DNA of 64,000 nucleotides, taken from Microvirga sp052115485 (GTDB lineage Bacteria; Pseudomonadota; Alphaproteobacteria; Rhizobiales; Beijerinckiaceae). The translations under genes were made by a program, and so were the position numbers. The DNA lies in the NCBI RefSeq assembly GCF_052115485.1, contig NZ_JBFRGU010000001.1, positions 744,001-808,000 on the forward strand, given 5' to 3'. Positions 16,101 through 25,205 of this stretch are shown here, one piece after another. Within the stretch, counting starts at the first letter, position 1. Each line of letters starts with the position of its first letter. A model generated the notes under the pieces. It worked only from the letters and a program-made list of their open reading frames with translations. It had not been told where the DNA came from and did not search any database.

Positions 16101-18413
16101 AGTAGCGTTCGCGCCTTCGGCGAGATCTCCGCCGAAGGCTTTGCGAACACCGACAACTGCGCCCTTCGGCAGGATCGGCAATGTGACGCTGCGCTCGACC
16201 GCACGGCCACCTGCCTCAGAGACGCGCAACGTGATGCGCGCCGCCGTTGGGCGCGGCGCGGCAACATCCTGAATGGGGATCTGCAGGCTTGCGCGCCCTT
16301 GCGCGTCCGTCGTCGTGGCCCCCTCGATCTCGACGGATGATGCTTCGATGGACTCGTCGTCGAGACCGATGGCGAAACCGTCGAGCCCCTTAATGCCGCT
16401 ATTGGCAGATTCCACGACAGCGACTTCGCCGGTCACATCGAGGCCGGAGCCCGGTGCTCCATAGAGATAGCGCGCGGAAAGATCGATGGGCGCAGGTTGC
16501 CCGGCCCGCAGCGCCTCGACCTTCGGGGTGAGATTCACCTCCAACCGCTCGGGCACATAATCCTCGACAAGAAAGCTCGCCTCGCCGACCGCGGCGCCCT
16601 TGGGATCGGTATAAGCGGAAATCCGCCATGTGCCGCGCATAGAACCGGGCAGGATCGGCAGCGAGAAAGCGCGCCCGCCAAGCCCCTGATCTTCGACCAG
16701 CGCCCGGCGATATTCGACACCATCGGGGCGACGGAACACCAGGGTGAGCGGCACGCCCGGGACGGCAACGCCCTTCGCGTCGCGCAGCAACGCGGTCAGC
16801 GCCACGGTCTCACCGGTTCGGTAGACTCCGCGTTCGGTGTAGAGGTAGGCATCCACCGCGCTCGTCATCTCGCGACCCTTGACGCCGCGGTCGGTGAGAT
16901 CGAAGGCGGCGGAGCTCAAATCGAGGAAGCCGTAATCCGCATTACTCGTCGCGACCACAAGGCCGGGCGCCGAGCCGCCCTCCCCTCGTGCGAGGCCGGG
17001 ATCAAAGATAGCGGCGCCGCTCTTGTCAGTTTTCTTCGTCGCAAGCACCTCGTTGTTGCGCGCCACAAGGCGGATCTCCACATCGGCAACCGGATCCGCG
17101 CTGGCAAGCGAGCGCACGAAAACCTGAACACCGCCGCGACCGGTAAACGCGGTGAGGCCGAGGTCCGATACGACGAACCATTGCGTGGCGACATTGTCGT
17201 AATCGGCTTCGTCGTCGCCGGCATCGACTGGCGGCCCGCTGTAGGGCCGCGCGGTCATGACGTAGACTCCGGGTTCGAGTTTTCCGGCCGCCTCCATGAC
17301 AGGGAAAGCGGTGATCACATCGCGGTTCAGGTCGGACGCGGTGTCGAGCGTTCCGTTCCAGATCTTGAAGCCTTTCTCGGTCGCGATCTGGCGGGCCGAG
17401 TAACGCGAGAGTTGCGATAGAAATTCATCGGAGCGGATCGTCGGCAGAAGGCTGCGGTCGCCGATACGATAAACCTCAACATTCACTTTCACCGTGTTCA
17501 CGGAGACGACCGGAATGCCCTCCTGCCCCGTGCTGGGCAGCACATAGTTGCGACCAGTAAAGCGCGCCTGCGGTGAGCGATCCCGCACGTAGATTTCGTA
17601 ATCCGCGGCCTTGAGTAAAGTCTCTTCCACTGCCGACGGGAGGCCCTGACGCAGAACAATGGAATAGCGCTCGCTGTGCTTGAGCCCATCGACGCACAAC
17701 TGCTGGCCCTCGGCCGAGACAGCGGTTCCGGAATTCGCCGAAACCGTGACATAGGGCGCGAAATCAACCTTGCCGGTCGCGAGGGGATCGGAAAACTGGA
17801 AGCACACTCGCGGCGTGGCAGCATCCGAATCCACTTTGAAACCGGTGATGCGGAAGCCGTGCTCCGCGCGCAGCGCTTCATAAGTATCGCGCACGCCGGC
17901 ATCGTCCTTAAGCTTCAAACTCGCGGCATACGCACTGAGAGAAGGACGCCAGGACTCCTGAGCAGCATAAACCTGTCCGAGAAGCGCCAAGGCCGCCGCC
18001 TCATTGGCCGGATTAGCCGCCCGTTGATAGGCGGCATAGGCACCGGTGGTCATCATTTCTCGAAGCTTGTAGCGCTCGCTCCAGTCCTTAGGCTCGATCG
18101 CCAGCGCCGCCTTGACGAAGGCCGCCCAGGTTGCCCAATTGGTCGGATCCGCGCCGATGGCCGCCATGTAGGCGGAAGCCGCCTCACGCGGCTTGCCACG
18201 GGTCATGAGATTGGAACCGTCGGAGTAGAGCTGAACAGCGCTCTTGCCGCTGATGGCCCGGGCGTTATCCGTCTTGAAAGATTGCTCCAGGCGGATAACC
18301 TGGCCTGCGAGATCCTCACGCACAAAGCTCTTTTGTGCCTGTGCCTGCCCCGCCCAAGTCGCCGTAAGAAGCCCGACAGCAAACAGGACCACACGCATCG
18401 AATGATGGATCAT
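13173..18413 (-). CDS. Bacterial alpha-2-macroglobulin (thioester-containing protease trap)
   Basis: A 1746-residue periplasmic protein of the alpha-2-macroglobulin family, thought to trap invading proteases by covalent capture. The signal peptide (MRVVLFAVGLLTATWAGQAQA) has no lipobox cysteine, so unlike E. coli YfhM this copy should be soluble rather than lipid-anchored. Many beta-sandwich macroglobulin domains follow. The thioester motif CTEQ lies in RYPYGCTEQTVSRALPL near residue 1295, with the following helical thioester domain (LARQSSNGSFGLWSVGGDDLWLDAY). I chose the ATG at 18413, which has GGAG eight bases before it; the longer reading starts with TTG. Coupled to pbpC by a GTGA overlap. 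Confidence 0.95.
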   Translation of the reverse strand: MIHHSMRVVLFAVGLLTATWAGQAQAQKSFVREDLAGQVIRLEQSFKTDNARAISGKSAVQLYSDGSNLMTRGKPREAASAYMAAIGADPTNWATWAAFVKAALAIEPKDWSERYKLREMMTTGAYAAYQRAANPANEAAALALLGQVYAAQESWRPSLSAYAASLKLKDDAGVRDTYEALRAEHGFRITGFKVDSDAATPRVCFQFSDPLATGKVDFAPYVTVSANSGTAVSAEGQQLCVDGLKHSERYSIVLRQGLPSAVEETLLKAADYEIYVRDRSPQARFTGRNYVLPSTGQEGIPVVSVNTVKVNVEVYRIGDRSLLPTIRSDEFLSQLSRYSARQIATEKGFKIWNGTLDTASDLNRDVITAFPVMEAAGKLEPGVYVMTARPYSGPPVDAGDDEADYDNVATQWFVVSDLGLTAFTGRGGVQVFVRSLASADPVADVEIRLVARNNEVLATKKTDKSGAAIFDPGLARGEGGSAPGLVVATSNADYGFLDLSSAAFDLTDRGVKGREMTSAVDAYLYTERGVYRTGETVALTALLRDAKGVAVPGVPLTLVFRRPDGVEYRRALVEDQGLGGRAFSLPILPGSMRGTWRISAYTDPKGAAVGEASFLVEDYVPERLEVNLTPKVEALRAGQPAPIDLSARYLYGAPGSGLDVTGEVAVVESANSGIKGLDGFAIGLDDESIEASSVEIEGATTTDAQGRASLQIPIQDVAAPRPTAARITLRVSEAGGRAVERSVTLPILPKGAVVGVRKAFGGDLAEGANATFDVVIADPDGKRLAKSGVTWNLVKIEQRYQWYNSGGRWSYEPIKSTRRVANGTLNVKADAASRISAPVEWGSYRLDVNAPGLSDTAQTSVSFTVGWSGLATATRPDLLDMTLDKASYRAGDTMRVRLNPRFAGKATLAVVSDRVHDIRVVDVAVAGTEVSVPVRAEWGPGAYLVALAHRPLDQAAKRMPGRSLGTAWFEIDHDARSLEVDLNAPEKIRPRGTLKLPVKVTGLQAGEEARITVAAVDVGILNLTRYEAPNPMNYFFGQKQLSSEIRDLYAYLIDGMQGTRGAIRSGGDMEPKPLDGIPPTQEPLARYSGVVKVEADGSANIEFEIPAFNGTARVMAVAWTKDRVGNASADVIIRDPVVLTGTLPRFLSVGDRSRFFVQLDNVEGPAGNYTVDLDIRGPILVAADALRSTIKLDQKAKGSIAIPVTAGGAGLAQVEAILRGPDMEVAQSFRVAIQPGTGALVRRTVRPLDPGASLSLSSDLVSDILGGTGAVSISISPLAGLDVPGLLQSLDRYPYGCTEQTVSRALPLLYVNRLAEEENLSLDDKADDRVRGAIERILARQSSNGSFGLWSVGGDDLWLDAYTTDFLTRAREKGFVVPPVAFNIALDRLRNFIANTTQIEDNADSLAYAAYVLARNGRPVMGDLRYLADTKIGEFKSPLARGQIAAALALLGDRGRAQKAFASAVERLASERDTGNFRADYGSRLRDGAGLLTLAFETDNVPAVLQPVAHVIDAERGTRRTSTQEEAWMVLAAQAVAKQADGMALTVDGTAHRGALYRSYRDAALGRAPVTIANTGQAPVQAVVTVTGNAIEPEPALSRGYSVERNYYKLDGTQVPPSSAKQNDRMVVVLKITETEARQARVLLVDRLPAGFEIDNPRLVDSDSVAALSWLKRDVEPAHTEYRDDRFVVAFDREPSQPAFFTVAYMVRAVSPGRYVHPPAQVEDMYRPERYGRTAYGEVEVTAARP

Positions 18414-18593
18414 CAGTCTCACTCCAGGCTGCAACGGCGATAGCCTTATGGCTTATCACTCCGCCGCCCTGGGACCAAGACGATGTGTCTCAATGATATG
18501 CAGACGCTGTTATTTTTCCGCGGCGGAGGCCTGTCTGAGGCTGGATCGTCATGAAGGGGCAGTCTTTGTTCGCGTCGGGCAATGTCCCAATCC

Positions 18594-20405
18594 CTATCGG
18601 ATCGCGGCCTCGTCGGCAGGCTCCTCGCCCAACGCGCCACGATGGGCCTTGTCCAGTTCCTCGCTATAGCGGCGCAAAAGGTGGCTCTCCGTCAGAAGGC
18701 CGACGACCTTGCGGTTGAGACGGTTGTCGACCACGGCCAATTCTTCGCTCTGCGATTGGTCGAAGATACTCGCGGCGTGCTTCACGTTCATGGCCGGAAG
18801 CAGCATGTCGTCCTTGTGGCGCAGGATCGAGACGATGTTCGCCTTGGTATCGGCTTCAGGCGCATAGGCTTCGGGCACGAGAACGATACCGGCATAACGC
18901 TCGGATTCATCGACCGCCACAACCCGCTGGGATGAACCAAGGGGAAAGCGTTTGCGGAACTCGGCGAGGGAGAGAGAAACCGGCACGGACTTCACATCGC
19001 CGCGCATCATGCGCCCCACCGTCAATGTCCGCAGCCACCCCACATCCTGTGCACTGCGAATGGTTTCCCCGCGCACATGCAGACGCCACGTGGAGAAGGA
19101 ATAGCCGAAGGTTTGGCGCACGACGATGGCGGCCATGATCGAGGCGGTGAGGACGATGCCGGTGATCGTGAGGTCGCCCGTCGTCTCAAGAGCGAGGAAC
19201 GTGACGCTCAGCGGCCCGCCGACAATGCCAACGGCGAGTGACGCCATGCCCACGACCGCAGAGACGGTCGGGTCGACTGCAAGCGGCATGACCGGATTGG
19301 CCATGATGGAGAAGATTTTACCGAGCAGTACGCCCAGGAACAGGGAAGCAAAGAAGAGTCCGCCTCGAAACCCGGACCCGAGGGACAACGCCGCCGCAGC
19401 AACCTTTGCGCCAAACAGCAATGCCAAGGCCCAGATTGTCGAGCCGCCTTCGAGTTCCACATGCAGCGCACCGTGCCCTGCGGAGAGAACCTGCGGCATG
19501 ACAAGCGCGATGCCGCCCACGCCGAGGCCACCGAGGACCGGGCGAAGGACAGACGGGCACCGCGTCGCAACGAAACCTTTTTCGACGAACGTGACGAGGC
19601 GCATGATGCCGACCGACACAATGCCCGCAACCAAGCCGAGGATCAGAAACGGAAAGTAATCGGCTGCCGACAGATTGGGGAACGGCGGCACTTCGATCAT
19701 GTTCGGCACGGTGCCGAGAAGCCGCGTGACGAGCATCGCGGCAAGCGCAGAGGCCATGACCGGGGCGACGGTCGCGATAGAATAGACGCCGATGATCAAC
19801 TCGAAGCCATAGAAAGCACCCGTCAGCGGTGCGTTGAAGGCCGAGGAAATTGCTCCCGCTGCGCCGCAGCCGACGAGCACGCGCACATCGGCGCGTCGCA
19901 GATTGAGAAGCCGCGCCAGACGGGAAGCCAGGCCTGAGCCCATCTGCGTGTAGCCGGCTTCCATGCCGACGGAAGCCCCGAAGCCATTCGAGAGAATCGT
20001 CTGCCCGGCGACGATGACGCTGTCGCTCAGCGAGAGACGCCCGCCATGGAGCGCGTTCGCCTCGATCGGGTCGACCAGATGGCTCGTGCGAAAGCGTGCG
20101 ATGAGCCATGCGCTCAGCCCGACAAAAAGGCCTCCGACAGCAGGAATGAGAGCCTGTTCCGACGTGATCGCCTCGATAGCGCTCAGGCGGTCCGTCAGCG
20201 CCACGTCGTAGAGCAGGCTATGTAGCAACTGCGTGAGAAAGCCCATGGCGCTGACCGCGAGGCCCGACAACACGCCGACCAGAGCCGCGAGCACGACGAA
20301 AGCGGCCTCGCGCTGGCGGACAAGAATTTGCAGGCGGGGAAGGCGCAGCGCTCTCATCGCAGATGCAGACCAAAGATTGAGGGCAACAGAGCCGTGATGT
20401 GTCAC
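18594..20405 (-). CDS. ClC-family chloride channel/transporter with CBS domains
   Basis: A 603-residue membrane protein with 10 or more hydrophobic segments. It has the ClC signature around VGMEAGYTQMGSGLASRLARL (equivalent of GxEGP, with the gating Glu kept) and GCGAAGAISSAFNAPLTGAFYGFE. A third loop is LSLGSGFRGGLFFASLFLG. The last 150 residues form two CBS domains (from about residue 450: VGRMMRGDVKSVPVSLS, then LLPAMNVKHAASIFDQSQ and LNRKVVGLLTESHLL) that usually bind adenine nucleotides and gate transport. The start may be GTG 20405 or ATG 20357 (MRALRLPRLQ). Ion selectivity and channel-versus-antiport mode cannot be decided here. No clear operon partner. Confidence 0.92.
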   Translation of the reverse strand: MTHHGSVALNLWSASAMRALRLPRLQILVRQREAAFVVLAALVGVLSGLAVSAMGFLTQLLHSLLYDVALTDRLSAIEAITSEQALIPAVGGLFVGLSAWLIARFRTSHLVDPIEANALHGGRLSLSDSVIVAGQTILSNGFGASVGMEAGYTQMGSGLASRLARLLNLRRADVRVLVGCGAAGAISSAFNAPLTGAFYGFELIIGVYSIATVAPVMASALAAMLVTRLLGTVPNMIEVPPFPNLSAADYFPFLILGLVAGIVSVGIMRLVTFVEKGFVATRCPSVLRPVLGGLGVGGIALVMPQVLSAGHGALHVELEGGSTIWALALLFGAKVAAAALSLGSGFRGGLFFASLFLGVLLGKIFSIMANPVMPLAVDPTVSAVVGMASLAVGIVGGPLSVTFLALETTGDLTITGIVLTASIMAAIVVRQTFGYSFSTWRLHVRGETIRSAQDVGWLRTLTVGRMMRGDVKSVPVSLSLAEFRKRFPLGSSQRVVAVDESERYAGIVLVPEAYAPEADTKANIVSILRHKDDMLLPAMNVKHAASIFDQSQSEELAVVDNRLNRKVVGLLTESHLLRRYSEELDKAHRGALGEEPADEAAIR

Positions 20406-20550
20406 GGGCCTGCCTCGGTGTCAAAGCGGATAGGGGATCCGCCGCAGCGGGCTTCGGTTGTGCCAGAAAAAGGATGAAAAGTCCTCCAGCCGAAAAATCC
20501 TAGCATCGCGGCGCGGAGTTTGGGAAACTGCGAAAGACCGGGAGGGTCTC

Positions 20551-21957
20551 ATGAACGACTTCAGCAAGCGCGCGATTCCTTTGTCGCTTACGATTTTTTC
20601 AGCTGCTTTCGTTGCTGGCGCACCTGTTCAGACCAGGGCTCAAACCTCTCCCAATGCGGCCCCGCCATCCTTAAACGCGGCGGCGCTGGATGGGGCCCGC
20701 GCTGCGTTCGAGGCACTGCCTGAGCCCGACCGAAAGGCCATTCAGGAGGCCTTGATCTGGACGGGAGACTACAGCGGCACCGCGGATGGAACATTCGGAC
20801 GGGGAACTTTCGACGCCATTACAGCCTATCAGCAAAGCGCCAAGCTGCCGTCGAACGGCACCTTGAACCTGGCAGCCCGTGCCGCGCTGCAATCGGTCGC
20901 GCAGCAGGCCCGCGCGGCGGCAGGTTTTTCGGTGCTCGACGACCCGAAAAGCGGCGTGAGGATCGGCGTGCCCTCGCAGCTTCTGCCGAAGCAGGACGCG
21001 AACCCGAACGGCGGGAGCCGCTGGCAAAGTACTGACGGGAAGATCACACTCGATACCCGTGTTGCGCCACCGGACACGACACTGCAATCGCTTTACGACC
21101 GCAACGTTGCCATTCAGACACCGGGCCGTGTCGTGACCTACAAAGTCATCAGGCCGGATTTTTACGTGATCGCGGGAGAAACGCCCACCGGCAAGTTCTA
21201 CACGCGCTACGCCAGTGGACCCTCCGGCATTCGCGCCTTTTCAATCGGGTACGACAAATCTCTAGCGCCGCAAATAGACCGCCTTGTCGTCGCCATCGCG
21301 AATTCGTTCACGCCGTTCCCGACCTCTCCCATCACAACCGCCGCCCCCGTCATGTCTCCGGCCACGACATCGCCGCAGAAGAGCATTGCGACGAACAATA
21401 GCGGTCTCATCGGAACCGGCATCGCCATCGGCTCGCGGCAGGTGCTGACTTCCGCCGCCGTGGACACTTGCAAGAGCCTGCAAGCGGCAGGCCTCAAGCC
21501 GCAACAAGTTTCCGGTAAAGGCCCATGGGTGTTGACCTTCGCGGAAGATATCAAGGCCACACCCGCAAACGTTCTTGCCAGCCCCACAATGGAAGGCGCC
21601 TCCCTTCTCGTCGTCGCTTTCACCACCGATGGCGGCCAGGTTTCTCTGAATGCGGCGCCCGCAAGCGCTCTCGACGAAGCATCGATCAACGCGCCGCTTC
21701 AACCGGGCGCGAGCGGCGCACCTGTTCTCGATGCAACAGGTGGCCTCGTCGGATTGGTCGGCACGGTTTCCGGCGATGGGCGGAAGATCGCCGGCATCCT
21801 GCCCGCTGCGCGATACCCGCTCACACTACCCGCAAAGTTCGCCGACGCTGCGCCGAAGCTGACAGGTTTGAGAGCGGACCCGGCGACGCAAAAACGCGCC
21901 GCCGATCTCGTCGCAAGCATCAAGCCTTCGCTCGTTCCCATCCAGTGCCTGCCGTGA
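20551..21957 (+). CDS. Secreted peptidoglycan-binding/trypsin-like pseudoprotease
   Basis: A 468-residue exported protein. Signal peptide at residues 1-30 (cleavage near TRAQ). A peptidoglycan-binding-type helical repeat follows at about 45-105 (RKAIQEALIWTGDYSGTADGTFGRGTFDAITAYQ). The C-terminal part (about 290-430) has the outline of a trypsin fold: GTGIAIGSRQVLTSAAVDTC, then QPGASGAPVLDATGGLVGLVG. The usual AAHC is replaced by SAAVDTC, removing the catalytic His, while GNSGGP is GASGAP with Ser kept. It is therefore likely an inactive protease homologue, perhaps a periplasmic binding or scaffold protein. Start at ATG 20551 behind GGGAGGGTCTC. Monocistronic. Confidence 0.8.
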   Translation: MNDFSKRAIPLSLTIFSAAFVAGAPVQTRAQTSPNAAPPSLNAAALDGARAAFEALPEPDRKAIQEALIWTGDYSGTADGTFGRGTFDAITAYQQSAKLPSNGTLNLAARAALQSVAQQARAAAGFSVLDDPKSGVRIGVPSQLLPKQDANPNGGSRWQSTDGKITLDTRVAPPDTTLQSLYDRNVAIQTPGRVVTYKVIRPDFYVIAGETPTGKFYTRYASGPSGIRAFSIGYDKSLAPQIDRLVVAIANSFTPFPTSPITTAAPVMSPATTSPQKSIATNNSGLIGTGIAIGSRQVLTSAAVDTCKSLQAAGLKPQQVSGKGPWVLTFAEDIKATPANVLASPTMEGASLLVVAFTTDGGQVSLNAAPASALDEASINAPLQPGASGAPVLDATGGLVGLVGTVSGDGRKIAGILPAARYPLTLPAKFADAAPKLTGLRADPATQKRAADLVASIKPSLVPIQCLP

Positions 21958-21960
21958 CGA

Positions 21961-23772
21961 TTACTCGCCGACCGTCACGGTCTCGTTCGCTCGCGCGAAT
22001 TCGAGGCCCTGGTGATCGCAAAGCCGCCGATAGAGGCCACCCTTGCGATAGAGACTCGCATGGGTCCCCTCCTCCACGATGCGCCCGGTATCGAACACCA
22101 GGATGCGGTCAAGAGCACGCACGGTCGAGAGCCGGTGTGCGATGACGATGGAGGTGCGCCCTTCCATCAGGCGCTCCATCGCCTCCTGAATCAGAGTCTC
22201 GGACTCTGAATCGAGCGCCGACGTGGCCTCGTCGAGAATGAGCACCGGCGCATCCGCCAGGAACGCGCGAGCAATCGCCACGCGCTGCCGCTCGCCACCC
22301 GAGAGCTTCACGCCGCGCTCACCCACCAGGGTCGCGTAGCCCTTCGGTAGGCGCATGATGAAGTCATGCGCATTGGCGAGTTCGGCAGCGCGCTGGATCT
22401 CCGCCATCGACGCGCCGGGACGCGCATAGGCGATGTTCTCCGCAAGCGTGCGGTGAAAGAGAACCGGCTCCTGCTGCACGATAGCGATCTGCGCCCGCAG
22501 CGACGATTGCCGCGCCTCGGCGATGTTCTGCCCGTCGATCAAGATGCGTCCAGCGTTCACGTCGTAGAGGCGCTGGATGAGCTTGACGAGCGTCGTCTTG
22601 CCCGAGCCAGACGGCCCGACGAGCCCCACCCGCTCGCCCGCGCGGATCGTGAGGGACAGATCCTCGTATAGCGGCAGCGCGTGACCAGCATAGTGGAACT
22701 TTACGCGGTCGAACGCGATCAGTCCTTCCTCGATCCGGATGGATTTCGCGCCGGAACGATCCGCAACGCCGACCGGCTCGCGGTGAATTGAGACCAACTC
22801 CTCCATGTCGTTCACCGAACGGCGCAGATTGTTGATATGCATGCCCACGTCGCGCAGATAACCGTGAATGACGAAATAGGTCGTCAGCACGTAGGTGAGA
22901 TCGCCCGGTGTCGCCTCGCCGTTCCACCAGAGCCACAATGCCGTGCCGATGATTGCGGCGCGGATTATGACGAGCGCGACAAGCTGAAGCGTGCCGCTAT
23001 TGGTGCCGCGCCGCCAGAGACGCCGCGTGCGGCCTTGCCACTTGTTCAGCACATGCGCGAGGCGCTCGTCCTCCCGCGTCTCCGCACCGAAGGCCTTCAC
23101 CACCGCGTTGCAGCCCATGGCATCTGCAAGCGTTCCGCCGACCTTGGTGTCCCACGCATTGGCGAGACGCGCGGCGGGTGCGACATAGAATGTCGAAACC
23201 AGCGCGGTCATGGTGATATAGCCGAGGCTCCCCAAAGCCACCACGAGCCCCATCACCGGCCAGTGCAGGCCGAGCAAGACCATCGAGCCGCCGAGGACGA
23301 CGAGAGAGGGCAACAACGCCAGAAGGATCGTGTCGTGCAGAAGATCGAGCGCCCACATGCCGCGCGTGATCTTGCGCACGGTCGAACCGGCAAAGCTGTT
23401 CGCATGCCAGTCGGTGGAGAATCGTTGAACGCGCGCGAATGCATCATGGGCAACCTCGGCCATGACGCGCAGAGTGAGTTCGACGATGCCGAAGAACGCG
23501 ATGTGCCGAAGCACCACCAACCCAAGGCCAAGCCCCGTCATCCCGACAAAGGCGAAGAGCGCTGTGTGGAGCGCGGCATCGCGATCCGAAGCACCCTTCG
23601 TAATGGCGTCGACGAGTTGTCCTGCGAAGAGCGGCATGAAGACATCGGCCAAGGTCGAAGCCATCATCGCGAGCACGATGAGAGCGACATATCCCGGATA
23701 GCCGCGCCAATGCCGGAACATGAATGTGAGCACGTCGCGGGTCGAATCCCCGCTCATTTTTTTGCGCGTCAT
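21961..23772 (-). CDS. ABC exporter half-transporter (fused TMD-NBD)
   Basis: A 603-residue half-transporter: six membrane helices (about residues 20-310) and a nucleotide-binding domain with Walker A GPSGSGKTTLVK, Q-loop VQQEPVLFH, signature KLSGGERQRVAIARAF, Walker B VLILDEATSALD and H-loop IAHRLSTV. It belongs to the multidrug/lipid exporter class that works as a homodimer. The substrate cannot be told. I chose ATG 23772 (MTRKKMSGDSTRDV). ATG 23757 is equally possible, and the longest reading starts with TTG 23826. The gene converges on the pseudoprotease gene with only three bases between stop codons. Confidence 0.9.
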   Translation of the reverse strand: MTRKKMSGDSTRDVLTFMFRHWRGYPGYVALIVLAMMASTLADVFMPLFAGQLVDAITKGASDRDAALHTALFAFVGMTGLGLGLVVLRHIAFFGIVELTLRVMAEVAHDAFARVQRFSTDWHANSFAGSTVRKITRGMWALDLLHDTILLALLPSLVVLGGSMVLLGLHWPVMGLVVALGSLGYITMTALVSTFYVAPAARLANAWDTKVGGTLADAMGCNAVVKAFGAETREDERLAHVLNKWQGRTRRLWRRGTNSGTLQLVALVIIRAAIIGTALWLWWNGEATPGDLTYVLTTYFVIHGYLRDVGMHINNLRRSVNDMEELVSIHREPVGVADRSGAKSIRIEEGLIAFDRVKFHYAGHALPLYEDLSLTIRAGERVGLVGPSGSGKTTLVKLIQRLYDVNAGRILIDGQNIAEARQSSLRAQIAIVQQEPVLFHRTLAENIAYARPGASMAEIQRAAELANAHDFIMRLPKGYATLVGERGVKLSGGERQRVAIARAFLADAPVLILDEATSALDSESETLIQEAMERLMEGRTSIVIAHRLSTVRALDRILVFDTGRIVEEGTHASLYRKGGLYRRLCDHQGLEFARANETVTVGE

Positions 23773-24057
23773 AGCGTGAACAAGGTGCGTCGGGCGCACC
23801 TCTCCTGAAACTGGAAAACGGCGCAAAACGGCAGCAGAGGCTGCACGGCGACGTTCAAAATCGAAACTGGGAAAGCGTCTTGGAAACAGGCGGGGCCCGA
23901 TGGCCTCCGCAATGGCTCAAACTAGCGTTTGAACACGAAAGGAGGCGCTGTGAGCAAGCGTCGAGATGTCATGCAATCCTCCCTACTAGAGTTAAAGTCG
24001 GAGGAAGGCATACCTAATTTCCGGCAACTTTGCAACCGCAAGCGCCCGACAAGAAAA

Positions 24058-24606
24058 TCAAACTCGCTCAAGCCGCTCATATGGGTGCGCGGGAAGCGTC
24101 ACATGAATCGGATCGCCAGGCTTCACCTCGCCGCCCGCCAGCACGATCCCCATCACGCCGGCCTTGCGGATCAGGTGGCCCTCTTCATCACGGTCCAGCA
24201 CCGCTGCCCTCAGGCCTTTCCGGAACCGATCGAGCTGGGCGCATGGGTTCCGCAAGCCGGTGATTTCGATCTCCGCTTCGCCGCCGAAACGGAGCCGTGC
24301 ACCTTTCGGTAAGCTTAGCAGATCAATGCCCCGCGTCGTGACGTTCTCACCCATCTCACCGGCTGCGACCGTGAAGCCCGCCTGCGCCAATTCGTCATGA
24401 AGCTCGGCGTGGATGAGATGCACCTGACGCAAGTTCGGCTGCGTCGGATCCTGCGCGACGCGCGAGCGATGCTTGACCGTTTCGCCTGAATGAGCGTCCC
24501 CTTCGACGCCGAGCCCGGCGATAAGACGAATGCTGTCTTCATTCGCCTTGCTGAAAGAATGCGTCGCGCTGCGGTTCACCGCAACGACGGACGGGGCTTT
24601 GGCCAT
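24058..24606 (-). CDS. MOSC domain protein
   Basis: A 182-residue protein consisting of one MOSC domain, the fold shared by molybdenum cofactor sulfurase C-termini and YiiM-type proteins. Visible features are GLGVEGDAHSGETVKHRSRV near the N-terminus, VAAGEMGENVTTRGIDL, GARLRFGGEAEIEITGLRNPC with the conserved cysteine (near residue 120), and GVMGIVLAGGEVKPGD. Such stand-alone MOSC proteins are thought to handle sulfur or Moco-bound thiols and to detoxify N-hydroxylated bases, but the specific substrate here is unknown. I chose ATG 24606, with GGGAG seven bases upstream. No operon partner. Confidence 0.9.
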   Translation of the reverse strand: MAKAPSVVAVNRSATHSFSKANEDSIRLIAGLGVEGDAHSGETVKHRSRVAQDPTQPNLRQVHLIHAELHDELAQAGFTVAAGEMGENVTTRGIDLLSLPKGARLRFGGEAEIEITGLRNPCAQLDRFRKGLRAAVLDRDEEGHLIRKAGVMGIVLAGGEVKPGDPIHVTLPAHPYERLERV

Positions 24607-24743
24607 TTCGCGCTCCCAGACGATCATGCAAACTCTGCATCGCGCTCGCTCGCCGTCGAGTCAACGACGCTCGCCCCTTTCCCGCTATAGGGATGGAGTA
24701 CGCGCCTCACAAGCGCGTATGGTAAATGAGAATTTGAGACGTC

Positions 24744-25205
24744 TTAGGCCTCGACACTGACGGCCGGGGCGAGATGCAGCGGCAATCTGCGGATGAGTTC
24801 GGCGAGAGCGGGCTCCAACACATGGTGGGCCGCCTCCTCCACATCGAACCATTGCTGCTCGCGCTGGCCCTTCTCTCGCCACGTCTTAAGCTGCTTTGAG
24901 ACCTCGAGCGGATAAACATCGACTCGACACAAATCGAAATGTTCGGTGCGGCGTTTCCAATATTCGTAATACCCGAGAGGCTTATGCTTGATCGCTCCTT
25001 TGACGCCCGCCTCCTCAGCCGCCTCCAGCGCGGCCGCCTTGTAGGGCTTCTTGCCCTTCATCGGCCACCCCTTCGGAATCAACCAGCGCTTCGTCTCACG
25101 GGACGTCACGAGCAGCACCTCTACCTTTCCGCCGGTCACGCGAAAGGGCAGCGCCGCCACCTGGGCGATTTCGGTCTTTGGGAGAGTCTTGAGAGCCTTG
25201 GGCAT
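24744..25205 (-). CDS. Nudix hydrolase with degenerate Nudix box
   Basis: A 153-residue protein of the Nudix fold (diphosphoinositol polyphosphate/diadenosine polyphosphate hydrolase-like). The Nudix box reads GWPMKGKKPYKAAALEAAEE then AGV. The three metal-binding Glu of the REUXEE helix are retained, but Lys replaces the first Glu (position 7) and Leu replaces the Arg (position 15). LLVTSRETKRWLIPKGWP precedes it, as in DIPP-type enzymes, and this K/L pattern recurs in alphaproteobacterial members, so activity may be kept. Substrate unknown. Monocistronic, transcribed away from the 426-base gap before the iron-type importer. Confidence 0.85.
   Translation of the reverse strand: MPKALKTLPKTEIAQVAALPFRVTGGKVEVLLVTSRETKRWLIPKGWPMKGKKPYKAAALEAAEEAGVKGAIKHKPLGYYEYWKRRTEHFDLCRVDVYPLEVSKQLKTWREKGQREQQWFDVEEAAHHVLEPALAELIRRLPLHLAPAVSVEA

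Noticed and set aside
13080..18443. Long plus-strand readings opposite the alpha-2-macroglobulin gene
   Set aside because: Arg/His-rich complements of a high-GC gene; none has family features or ribosome sites.
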